From Butyrivibrio proteoclasticus B316 (GTDB lineage: Bacteria > Bacillota > Clostridia > Lachnospirales > Lachnospiraceae): a stretch of 64,000 nucleotides of DNA. The DNA lies in NCBI RefSeq assembly GCF_000145035.1, contig NC_014387.1, positions 1,664,001 through 1,728,000 of the forward strand, in the 5' to 3' direction. The notes below the pieces were generated by a model. It was not told the origin of the DNA and ran no database searches. It was given only the letters and a program-made list of their open reading frames with translations. The position numbers were made by a program, and so were the translations under genes. Shown piece by piece: positions 52,019 to 59,907 of this stretch (position 1 is its first letter; every line of letters begins with the position of its first letter).

Positions 52019-52948
52019 ATGGATCAGGCTCAACAGCTTCGCAATATTATTAAGAATACAAACAAGCCTCAAAGACCTCTTGCCAGGATCATCACAGTTA
52101 CAAGTGGTAAAGGTGGTGTAGGTAAGTCCAATGTGGCTATTAATCTTGCCATACAGTTTCGTAAGATGGGGAAAAGAGTTATAATTCTCGATGCAGACTT
52201 TGGTCTGGCAAATATTGAGATAATGTTTGGAACTGTTCCCAAGCACAATTTGTGTGATCTTATTTATCAGGGCAAGAATATCAAAGATATCATCACCTGG
52301 GGACCGGAAGGTGTTGGCTTTATATCTGGCGGCTCAGGTATATCCGGAATGTATAACCTTAGCAGGGACTATCTGGTATATATAATAGTCAATCTGGCTG
52401 AGCTTGATGCAATTGCGGACGTTATCATTGTAGATACCGGTGCGGGAATATCGAGTGCGGTAATGGAATTTTTGGTTGCAAGTGGTGAGGTTATTCTTGT
52501 TACTACTCCAGAGCCTACTTCAATTACGGATTCGTATTCTCTTTTAAAAGCACTTAATCAGTCTCCGAGGTTTTCCAGAGAGGATACAAAAGTTAAGGTA
52601 GTATCCAACAGGGTGACATCTGAAGAGGAAGGGCAACAGCTCTTTAATAAGCTTAATGCTGTTGTTGCAAGGTATCTTAAGCTTCCACTTACTTATATGG
52701 GAGCCATACCACAGGATCCTATGCTTGCAAGAAGCGTAATGCAGCAATCTCCGGTTTCTCTTCAGTACCCAAATGCCAAGTCGGTAAGAGCTTTTGAGGC
52801 AATTGCCGGTAAACTGATGAACCCGGGGAATACTGCCGAAGTCAAGCATAGAGGAATGGCTGCTTTCTTTTCACATATTATTACAGGAAGAAAACTTAGT
52901 AGTACACCAACTCAGAATTTGAGCAGTTCACCAAATTTACCAGCTTAA
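52019..52948 (+). CDS. flhG: MinD-like ATPase FlhG (YlxH)
   Basis: ParA/MinD-type ATPase that works with FlhF to limit flagellar number. 309 residues. The N terminus DQAQQLRNII is the short motif that stimulates FlhF in characterised homologues. Deviant Walker A SGKGGVGKSN, DADFGLANIEIMFG, and DTGAGISSAVMEFL; no clear DNA-binding motif. The C-terminal 60 residues are Ser/Thr-rich. Ends 39 bp before the PilZ gene. Confidence 0.95.
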   Translation: MDQAQQLRNIIKNTNKPQRPLARIITVTSGKGGVGKSNVAINLAIQFRKMGKRVIILDADFGLANIEIMFGTVPKHNLCDLIYQGKNIKDIITWGPEGVGFISGGSGISGMYNLSRDYLVYIIVNLAELDAIADVIIVDTGAGISSAVMEFLVASGEVILVTTPEPTSITDSYSLLKALNQSPRFSREDTKVKVVSNRVTSEEEGQQLFNKLNAVVARYLKLPLTYMGAIPQDPMLARSVMQQSPVSLQYPNAKSVRAFEAIAGKLMNPGNTAEVKHRGMAAFFSHIITGRKLSSTPTQNLSSSPNLPA

Positions 52949-52987
52949 TCTTTTCCAAACACTATAGCGAATGGAGAATAATACAAA

Positions 52988-53710
52988 ATGCTTGCTGATT
53001 ATATTGCACCCGGTAACCGTGTCGAGCTCAAGGCTACGGGCAAGATGTGGATGGATGAAGATGCCAGAACAAGGCATATTTATATGAGCAAAGTAATGGA
53101 CATTACTTCAGATGACAGGATAGAAGTTCTGATGCCATATGAGAAAGGCAGAATAGTTCTTTTACCTGTTGATGGAGAATATAGTCTATGCTTTTACAGT
53201 ACTAAGGGCTTATTTCAATGCTTTTGCAGGATAGTTGACAGGTACAGAAGTGACAACATGTATATTCTGGTTCTGGACCTCACAAGTGAGCTTGCCAAGC
53301 TTCAAAGACGTGAGTATTACAGATTCAGTTGTGCATTGGAGCTTAAATCAAGGCTGTGCACACCTGAGGAAGTTGATGCTTTTGAAAAGAACCGGAGATA
53401 TCTTGTTGATCCGGGAGAGAATCTTCAGAAAAGTGTTGTTGTTGACATAAGCGGTGGCGGTTTACGATTTGTCGCTAATTTCAGCTATGAGGAAGGAAAT
53501 ACGATTTATTGTTCATACAGACTACCGGGAAATGCCAATGACAAAGAGTACGAGATGCTGTGCAATGTGCTTAAAGTCACAGAGCTGGAAAGCAGGCCGG
53601 GACTCTTTGAACACCGCATACAATACATATATATAGACGAGAATTCCAGAGAAGATATCATTCACTTTATTTTTGAAGAAGAACGAAAAATAAGAAAGAA
53701 GCAAACGTAA
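52988..53710 (+). CDS. PilZ-domain flagellar brake protein (YcgR-like)
   Basis: Likely binds cyclic di-GMP and slows or biases the motor. 240 residues. The N-terminal YcgR-N-like beta domain (about 5-95) precedes a PilZ domain with the c-di-GMP motifs RREYYR (RxxxR, near residue 105) and DISGGGLRF (DxSxxG, near 155). It is placed between flhG and cheB, with no gap before cheB, so it is co-expressed with the chemotaxis output. Confidence 0.88.
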   Translation: MLADYIAPGNRVELKATGKMWMDEDARTRHIYMSKVMDITSDDRIEVLMPYEKGRIVLLPVDGEYSLCFYSTKGLFQCFCRIVDRYRSDNMYILVLDLTSELAKLQRREYYRFSCALELKSRLCTPEEVDAFEKNRRYLVDPGENLQKSVVVDISGGGLRFVANFSYEEGNTIYCSYRLPGNANDKEYEMLCNVLKVTELESRPGLFEHRIQYIYIDENSREDIIHFIFEEERKIRKKQT

Positions 53711-54781
53711 ATGAGAAAAATTTTATTAATTGATGACTCTGCACTTATGAGAACTGTACTGAGTGATATTATTAACTCAGATGCTAGATTCCAGGTAGTT
53801 GATAAGGCTAAAGACGGAGTTGAAGGTCTGGAACTCCTCAAAAAGAATACGTATGACGCAGTAGTTCTTGACATTAACATGCCGAGAATGGACGGTATTA
53901 CGATGCTAAAGGAGCTTCAGAAACTCAAGATCAAGGCCAAGATCATGATGGCCAGCACCGATACAAAAGAAGGTGCTAAGGTCACTATGGACTGTCTTGA
54001 TCTGGGTGCACTTGATTTCGTTCATAAACCTGACAGGGCTTCCGAGTGTAGAGGAGAAGATTTTACCAAGATTTTCATTAACACTCTGGCGGCTGTAGCA
54101 GAATCAAGAGCTCCTGTCAGTACGAAGGCCTTCTCAATTGAGGATGTTAAGGAAACTAGAAAGGTAATCGATCTTGTCAGTAAATCTGCAAACAAGATTA
54201 CCGGTAACAGGATTGTTGCAATCGCAAGCTCCACCGGAGGCCCCAGAGCGCTTCAATCAGTTATTCCTAAACTTCCCAAGAATCTGAAAACGCCTGTTGT
54301 ATTGGTACAGCATATGCCGGAAGGCTTCACAGCTTCTCTTGCCGAGAGACTTGATTCACTTAGTGAAGTCAAGGTCAAGGAGGCGGCTGAAGGAGATGTC
54401 CTTACCGCAGGAACGGTATACATCTCGCGAGGCGGCAAGCATATGCATATAGTGAAGAGTGGGGGGAAGAGCACGATTCACTATGTTGATGGTCCTACAA
54501 GAGAAGGCGTTAGACCATGTGCGAACTTCATGTATGAATCCCTTATGGATTCGGATTTCGACGAGATCTGTTGCGTCGTACTCACAGGAATGGGAGCAGA
54601 TGGTACAGAGGGAATCAAGAATCTAAAGTCTAAGAAAAAAGTTTTTGTTATCGGTCAGGAAGAAAGCACCTGCACTGTATACGGGATGCCTAAGGCAGTA
54701 GCAACAGCTGGGCTTGTAGATCAGGTTGTTAAACTTGAGAACGTTGCTCAGGAAATAATAATGCGTGTCGGTGTGAATTGA
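53711..54781 (+). CDS. cheB: Chemotaxis protein-glutamate methylesterase CheB
   Basis: Demethylates and deamidates chemoreceptors. 356 residues. The receiver domain has LLIDDSALMRTVL and the phospho-acceptor Asp54 in VVLDINMPRMDG, with K at the end (HKPD). The methylesterase domain has the Ser-His-Asp triad in ASSTGGPRAL, VQHMPEGFTASLAERL and GMGADGTEGI. The partner methyltransferase gene cheR is not in the window. The start immediately follows the PilZ gene stop. Confidence 0.96.
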   Translation: MRKILLIDDSALMRTVLSDIINSDARFQVVDKAKDGVEGLELLKKNTYDAVVLDINMPRMDGITMLKELQKLKIKAKIMMASTDTKEGAKVTMDCLDLGALDFVHKPDRASECRGEDFTKIFINTLAAVAESRAPVSTKAFSIEDVKETRKVIDLVSKSANKITGNRIVAIASSTGGPRALQSVIPKLPKNLKTPVVLVQHMPEGFTASLAERLDSLSEVKVKEAAEGDVLTAGTVYISRGGKHMHIVKSGGKSTIHYVDGPTREGVRPCANFMYESLMDSDFDEICCVVLTGMGADGTEGIKNLKSKKKVFVIGQEESTCTVYGMPKAVATAGLVDQVVKLENVAQEIIMRVGVN

Positions 54782-54822
54782 GGGATTACAAAACTTTTTA
54801 TCTTTTCTTTATATTCATAAAA

Positions 54823-54850
54823 TAAATTCCTCCATTCATAAAACCGATAT
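54823..54850 (+). promoter_or_regulatory. SigD/FliA-type promoter for cheA
   Basis: TAAA (54823-54826), 16 bp, then ACCGATAT (54843-54850), which differs from the GCCGATAT box at one base. It lies about 70 bp before cheA in the 141-bp gap after cheB. The gap holds no clear terminator. Confidence 0.6.
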
Positions 54851-54922
54851 ATAGTTCAAAAGTATGCTGTTAAACGTATGCATTTTGACTACTATCACTT
54901 TTCTTATGGAGGTAAATAGGTT

Positions 54923-57049
54923 ATGGATGTTTCCCAGTATCTAAGTGTCTTTCTTGATGAAGCAAAAGAGCACCTTCAGTCTCTTAATGACAACATCATG
55001 ACTCTTGAGCAGGATCCTGAGAATGAGGATTGTATCAACGAGATTTTCAGATCGGCCCATTCTATGAAAGGTATGGCTGGAACTATGGGCTATACCAGAA
55101 TGCAGAACCTTACTCATGATATGGAGGATGTTTTCTCAGATGTTCGTGCAGGTAAGATTAAGATCAAATCTGCTGATATCGACGTTCTCCTTCAGTGTCT
55201 TGATGCTATTCAGGGCTATGTTGATAATATTACAGAGAATCAGGATGAGGGTACTGACGAGCATCAGAACATAATTAAATCCCTTGCTGATATTAGAAAT
55301 GGCGGCGCAAGTGGCGGCGACGCTGCTCCGGCAGCACCTGCAGCAGAAGCAGCAGCTCCTAAGGAGGAAGCAGCTTCTGCAGACGGACCGGCTCCTGGCG
55401 CTGATGGAACTCAGGATTACAGGGCTATTCGCCTTGATCCGTCTGTTAAATCTACATTAGAGGAAGCAAAATCACAGGGCAAGAAGCTCTACGGTGTGAC
55501 TGTTCACATTGAAGAGTCTTGCATTCTTAAGGCTGCGAGAGGCTTCCTTGTATTCAAAGGTCTCGAAGAAATCGGCGAGATTGCTGTTTCCGAGCCAAAT
55601 ACCCAGGATATTGAAGATGAAAAATTTGAATATTCTTTCAGTCTTATTCTGATCACTGATGAAAGTAAAGAGAAGATTGAAGAGATTGTTAAGGCAGTTT
55701 CTGAAGTAGAGAGCTGTGAGGTTGGCGAGTATGATCCTAGTGGCGCTAAGCCCGCTGAGGAAAAAGAAGCTGCTCCTGCAGCAGAAGCACCTGCAGCGCC
55801 TGCACAGGCACCAGCAGCTGCAGCTCCTGCAGCAAATAAGCCAGCACCTGCAGCAGGTAGCGGCGGCGGAGCTGGCGGCAAGAAGCCTGTTGGCAAGCCT
55901 GTAGTAAACAGAACTGTCCGTGTAGATATTGAAAAGCTCGATGTTCTTATGAACCTTGTATCTGAGCTTATCATAGCCAAGAACTCACTTATTTCTGCAG
56001 CCAATACATCAGGTGTTAGTAACGTAAACGAGCAGATTGAATACCTTGAGAGTGTAACCACAAACCTTCACGAATCTGTCATGAAAGTTCGAATGGTTCC
56101 TATCGAGAGTGTACTTCAGAAATTCCCTCGTATGATCCGTGATCTTAATAAGACCCTTAATAAGAAAATGGAACTTACAATGACTGGTGAAGACACAGAA
56201 ATGGACCGTACCGTTGTTGATGAGATTGGTGATCCTTTGATGCACCTTATCAGAAACAGTGCCGACCACGGTATTGAGAATGCTGAACTTCGTGCGCAGC
56301 GTGGTAAGCCTGAAGTTGGACAGATTTTCCTTCATGCCTTCCAGGATGGTAACAGCGTTGTTATCGAGGTTGGTGATGATGGTAACGGTATTGATGCAGA
56401 AGCAGTCAAGAATAAAGCTATTGAAAAGGGCGTTGTTTCTCCTGAACAGGCAGCTCTTTTAACAGAAAAACAGTGTGTTGAACTCTTATTCCATCCCGGA
56501 TTCTCAACAGCTAAGGTTGTATCTGAAATTTCAGGAAGAGGTGTTGGACTTGACGTTGTTAAATCCAAAGTAGAGTCTCTTTCCGGTGAAGTTACAGTTA
56601 AGACCAAGCTTGGTGAAGGATCCACATGGGTTATCAGACTTCCTCTTACACTTGCTATTATCCAGGCTCTGATGGTTATCATCGGTCAGGAAAAATACGC
56701 TATTCCTCTGGATTCAATTCAGAGTATTGAGGATGTATCGCCTAAAGATATCAAGTTTGTTGAGAACAAGGAAGTTATCAATCTTCGTGGAAGCGTGCTT
56801 CCTCTTGTAAGACTTAATGAAGTTCTTGATACAAATTCAACAAGAGAACCTGATGAAGACATGGTTGTTGTTATCGCAAGAAAAGGCGATCAGCTTGCAG
56901 GTCTTGTAATTGATGAACTTATGGGTCAGCAGGAAATCGTTATTAAGCCGCTTGGCAAATACACAAATAAATGTAAGCTCATAAGCGGCGCTACAATTCT
57001 TGGAGATGGTGAGATTGCACTTATCCTTGATACTAACTCAATTTTCTGA
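54923..57049 (+). CDS. cheA: Chemotaxis histidine kinase CheA
   Basis: Receptor-coupled kinase. 708 residues. P1 with phospho-His46 in IFRSAHSMKGMAGTMGY; an Ala/Pro-rich linker; P2 (about 158-275); a second Ala/Pro/Gly-rich linker; P3 dimerisation (VDIEKLDVLMNLVSELIIAK); P4 kinase with N box HLIRNSADHGIE, G1 VGDDGNGID, G2 GRGVGLDVV; and P5 CheW-like (ALMVIIGQEKYAIPLDSIQS). ATG with GGAGG upstream. First gene of a probable SigD-controlled unit. Confidence 0.97.
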   Translation: MDVSQYLSVFLDEAKEHLQSLNDNIMTLEQDPENEDCINEIFRSAHSMKGMAGTMGYTRMQNLTHDMEDVFSDVRAGKIKIKSADIDVLLQCLDAIQGYVDNITENQDEGTDEHQNIIKSLADIRNGGASGGDAAPAAPAAEAAAPKEEAASADGPAPGADGTQDYRAIRLDPSVKSTLEEAKSQGKKLYGVTVHIEESCILKAARGFLVFKGLEEIGEIAVSEPNTQDIEDEKFEYSFSLILITDESKEKIEEIVKAVSEVESCEVGEYDPSGAKPAEEKEAAPAAEAPAAPAQAPAAAAPAANKPAPAAGSGGGAGGKKPVGKPVVNRTVRVDIEKLDVLMNLVSELIIAKNSLISAANTSGVSNVNEQIEYLESVTTNLHESVMKVRMVPIESVLQKFPRMIRDLNKTLNKKMELTMTGEDTEMDRTVVDEIGDPLMHLIRNSADHGIENAELRAQRGKPEVGQIFLHAFQDGNSVVIEVGDDGNGIDAEAVKNKAIEKGVVSPEQAALLTEKQCVELLFHPGFSTAKVVSEISGRGVGLDVVKSKVESLSGEVTVKTKLGEGSTWVIRLPLTLAIIQALMVIIGQEKYAIPLDSIQSIEDVSPKDIKFVENKEVINLRGSVLPLVRLNEVLDTNSTREPDEDMVVVIARKGDQLAGLVIDELMGQQEIVIKPLGKYTNKCKLISGATILGDGEIALILDTNSIF

Positions 57050-57093
57050 TAGTTACTATAGTCCGTTAACTTTTAGAAAGGAAGAAGAGCGAA

Positions 57094-57588
57094 ATGAATG
57101 AACTTAGAGATACAGCTGATGTAGGAGAACTTATTCAGTATATTGTTATCAAGATTGATGACGAAGAATATGGTATTAACATCAAATTTATCGATAATAT
57201 CGTTAGAATGCAGCAGATAACCAGAGTCCCTAAGGTTGATGATTATCTCAAGGGTGTTATCAATATCCGAGGTGAGATAGTTCCTGTTATGAGTGTTCGT
57301 ATGAAGATGGGACTTACAGAGGATGAGATTACCAATAAATCAAGAATCATTATACTTAAGACCGAGGGCGGCGATCTTGTAGGAATTATTGTAGATCAGG
57401 TTAATCAGGTTCTGACACTTGGGTCTAACAATATTGAAAAGATGCGCTATGACGACAAGAAAGAAAAAGCAAACGCCGGCTTTGTAAGTGGTGTTGGACA
57501 TTATGATGGTGGCCTTGTTTCAATTCTCGATCTGGAGGCTGTTGTTTCTGAGAAGGTAGAAAAAGAGAAGGCATCAAACGCCAGCTAA
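57094..57588 (+). CDS. cheW: Chemotaxis coupling protein CheW
   Basis: Adaptor joining chemoreceptors to CheA. 164 residues, a single SH3-like CheW domain: QYIVIKIDDEEYGINIKFID, then VPKVDDYLKGVINIRGEIVP, the most conserved part, and VGIIVDQVNQVLTL. ATG behind AAAGGAAG. 44 bp after cheA and 14 bp before cheC. Confidence 0.97.
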   Translation: MNELRDTADVGELIQYIVIKIDDEEYGINIKFIDNIVRMQQITRVPKVDDYLKGVINIRGEIVPVMSVRMKMGLTEDEITNKSRIIILKTEGGDLVGIIVDQVNQVLTLGSNNIEKMRYDDKKEKANAGFVSGVGHYDGGLVSILDLEAVVSEKVEKEKASNAS

Positions 57589-57602
57589 TTGGAGGATAAA
57601 GA

Positions 57603-58235
57603 ATGGGTGATATGAGTTTGGACAATTTGTCCAGCCAGTACTTTGACGTTCTCAAAGAGCTGGGCAATATTGGTGCAGGTAATGCAACTACTGCACTGGC
57701 TCAGATGATAGGAACCAAGGTAGATATGGCTGTACCGCAGGTACGACTTCTTGATTTTAAAGACGTCGGAGACATGATGGGCGGAGCTGAGCAAATAATG
57801 GCTGGCATTTATCTTGCAGTTGAAGGAGACATTGATGGTGCAATCATGTTTCTTTTAAATAAGACTGCTGCCAGACACCTTGTAGACAAGCTTATGGGAA
57901 CGGGATCTAAGCCGGATGAAGCAGATTTTGATGAGGTTGAGCTATCTGCGCTAAAAGAAGTAGGAAATATCATCACCGGATCGTATCTTAACTCGCTTTC
58001 CATGATGACTAACCTTAAGCTTGTGCCTTCTATTCCGTATGTTGCAATTGATATGGCAGCTGCTATTTTGAGCGTTCCTGCCATTCAGTTTGGAATGATG
58101 GGCGATAATATCCTTCTTATTGAGACTCAGTTTTTTGATGAACTTAAACTTAGCGGATATTTTATTCTTTTACCTGATGTTGACGGTTATGCTAAGATTC
58201 TTTCTTCACTTGGAATTGGTGATATTAGTGGATAA
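57603..58235 (+). CDS. cheC: CheY-P phosphatase CheC
   Basis: Dephosphorylates CheY-P and is stimulated by CheD. 210 residues with both catalytic repeats: KELGNIGAGNATTALAQM near residue 18 and LKEVGNIITGSYLNSLSMM near residue 117, each with the E-x-x-N pair. No SpoA/FliN domain, which separates it from FliY of this same cluster. Next to cheD, its usual partner. Confidence 0.96.
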   Translation: MGDMSLDNLSSQYFDVLKELGNIGAGNATTALAQMIGTKVDMAVPQVRLLDFKDVGDMMGGAEQIMAGIYLAVEGDIDGAIMFLLNKTAARHLVDKLMGTGSKPDEADFDEVELSALKEVGNIITGSYLNSLSMMTNLKLVPSIPYVAIDMAAAILSVPAIQFGMMGDNILLIETQFFDELKLSGYFILLPDVDGYAKILSSLGIGDISG

Positions 58236-58250
58236 GCGAAGGGGCGATTT

Positions 58251-58736
58251 ATGAGTCAAATAATAAAGGTTGGTATGGCTGATCTGAATATTTGTGTTAG
58301 CCCCGATGGAATAACTACGCTTGGACTTGGATCCTGCGTGGGAATTGCAGTGCGAGATCCCGTTACTAAGATAGGCGGCTTGGCACACGTAATGTTACCG
58401 GACTCAACAGAGATAAAGAATAACTCAAACATCCCTAAATTCGCTGATACCGGCATAGAAGAGTTGATCAGGCAGATAGTTGCTAAAGGAGCCAGCAGAC
58501 AAAGGCTTGTTGCTAAGATAGCAGGCGGAGCTCAGATGTTTGCGTTCCAATCAAATAACAGCACTATGCGTGTTGGCGACAGAAATGTTCAGGCTTCTCT
58601 TAAAAAACTCAAAGAGATGAACATTCCGGTTCTGGCACAGGATACCGGTGATTCTTACGGGAGAACAGTTATCTTTTACCCGGAGAATGGTAATTTTGTA
58701 ATCAGAGCGGTTGGAAAACCAGAAAAGATTATATGA
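58251..58736 (+). CDS. cheD: Chemoreceptor glutamine deamidase CheD
   Basis: Deamidates receptor Gln residues and activates CheC. 161 residues. The catalytic Cys is in LGLGSCVGIAVRD (about residue 28), the His in GGLAHVMLP and the Thr/Ser positions in GGAQMF and GRTVIFYPENGNF. ATG 15 bp after cheC stop. Its stop overlaps the next gene start by 4 bp. Confidence 0.96.
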   Translation: MSQIIKVGMADLNICVSPDGITTLGLGSCVGIAVRDPVTKIGGLAHVMLPDSTEIKNNSNIPKFADTGIEELIRQIVAKGASRQRLVAKIAGGAQMFAFQSNNSTMRVGDRNVQASLKKLKEMNIPVLAQDTGDSYGRTVIFYPENGNFVIRAVGKPEKII

Positions 58737-59086
58737 ATACCGATACTGAAGAATTAAAAAAATGTAATACAAAACTGATCACGCCACTGATAGTGCTTAG
58801 TTGTACTGCGATAATTGCAATATTTACGTACTTTGAGCACTATCCGGTGGGGGATTGGTTTGTTATTGTTTGTACCTCTGTAGTTATTTTTCTGATCCTG
58901 GGGCTTATTGTCGAAAAGATGATAACTAAATTTGTTGACATCAACTATGAAAAAGCTTTGGCTGAAATTGAGGAGGCAAAACGTCTCGAGGAAGAAGCCA
59001 GAGCAGCGATGGAAGCAGAAGGTGCAGAGGTTGGGGATGGCCTAAATGTTGTTCCTGAAGACCAGGATAATCCCTCTTTATTCTAA
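58733..59086 (+). CDS. Two-helix membrane protein of unknown function in the che operon
   Basis: I do not recognise a named family. 117 residues: a short N terminus, two membrane helices (about 15-33 and 38-60, GDWFVIVCTSVVIFLILGLI), then a cytoplasmic Glu/Ala/Lys-rich coiled coil (about 65-98) and an acidic tail. The ATG overlaps the cheD stop (ATGA), a strong sign of coupled translation and that the gene is real. It lies directly before sigD. A membrane scaffold or regulator in motility is possible but unproven. Confidence 0.75.
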   Translation: MNTDTEELKKCNTKLITPLIVLSCTAIIAIFTYFEHYPVGDWFVIVCTSVVIFLILGLIVEKMITKFVDINYEKALAEIEEAKRLEEEARAAMEAEGAEVGDGLNVVPEDQDNPSLF

Positions 59087-59112
59087 AATACTATATTATT
59101 GGGGACTAGATC

Positions 59113-59886
59113 ATGGATGAAGCGGCAAAAAACAAATTATGGGAAGAATATCATAATACCAAATCAGCTGAGGTCAGAGAAAAGCTGATACTGGAGTATG
59201 CTCCGCTGGTTAAGCTTGTTGCAGGCAGACTTAGCATGTACCTTGGCTTCAATGTCGAATATGATGATCTTGTAGGCTATGGAATATTTGGTCTCATTGA
59301 TGCTATCGACAAGTTTGACCTCATGAAGGATGTTAAGTTTGAAACTTATGCAAGCCTTCGTATTCGTGGTGCAATTCTGGATCAGATCAGGAAGATGGAT
59401 TGGATTCCAAGGACCATAAGGCAGAGACAGAAAAAAATCGAGGCTGCTATAAGAGAAATTGAAAGAGACGGTGGCCACGTTGCAACGGATGCTGAAATTG
59501 CGGCAAAGATGCAGATTTCAGAAGATGAATATGCAAACTGGCAGAACCAGATGAAAGTGACCGGAGTAGTTTCTCTTAATGAATTTATGGACCAGGGGGC
59601 TGATATTCCTGAAGATTCCAATAACCGTTCTTCCGGCTTTGTTAAACCTGAAGAAGCAATAGAAAAAGAAGAGCTTAAGAAGATGCTTGCGCAGTCTCTT
59701 GAGTCTCTTACAGATAAAGAGAAAAAAGTAATTCTTTTGTACTATTATGAGGAACTGACACTTAAAGAAATAAGTCAGGTTTTGGAGGTATCTGAATCCA
59801 GAGTATCCCAGCTTCATACCAAAGCGCTTCAGAAAATGCGTGAAAAACTTGGCGATTATCTGGGAATTCTGACTAATCCAAGATGA
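59113..59886 (+). CDS. sigD: Flagellar sigma factor SigD (FliA/WhiG family)
   Basis: RNA polymerase sigma factor for late motility genes. 257 residues. Region 2 with YAPLVKLVAGRLSMYLG and VEYDDLVGYGIFGLIDAIDK; region 3 with DQIRKMDWIPRTIRQRQKKI, a FliA hallmark; region 4 with ESLTDKEKKVILLYYYEELT, LKEISQVLEVSESRVSQLHT. ATG behind a GGGGA site. It is embedded in a unit preceded by a SigD-type promoter at 54,823-54,850. No anti-sigma FlgM gene is visible here. Confidence 0.97.
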   Translation: MDEAAKNKLWEEYHNTKSAEVREKLILEYAPLVKLVAGRLSMYLGFNVEYDDLVGYGIFGLIDAIDKFDLMKDVKFETYASLRIRGAILDQIRKMDWIPRTIRQRQKKIEAAIREIERDGGHVATDAEIAAKMQISEDEYANWQNQMKVTGVVSLNEFMDQGADIPEDSNNRSSGFVKPEEAIEKEELKKMLAQSLESLTDKEKKVILLYYYEELTLKEISQVLEVSESRVSQLHTKALQKMREKLGDYLGILTNPR

Positions 59887-59907
59887 TTATTACTAGAGGT
59901 TGACGCA

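Noticed and set aside
55504..56061. 185-codon minus-strand frame rich in Ala inside cheA
   Set aside because: It mirrors the Ala/Pro-coding linkers of CheA on the other strand; composition artefact.
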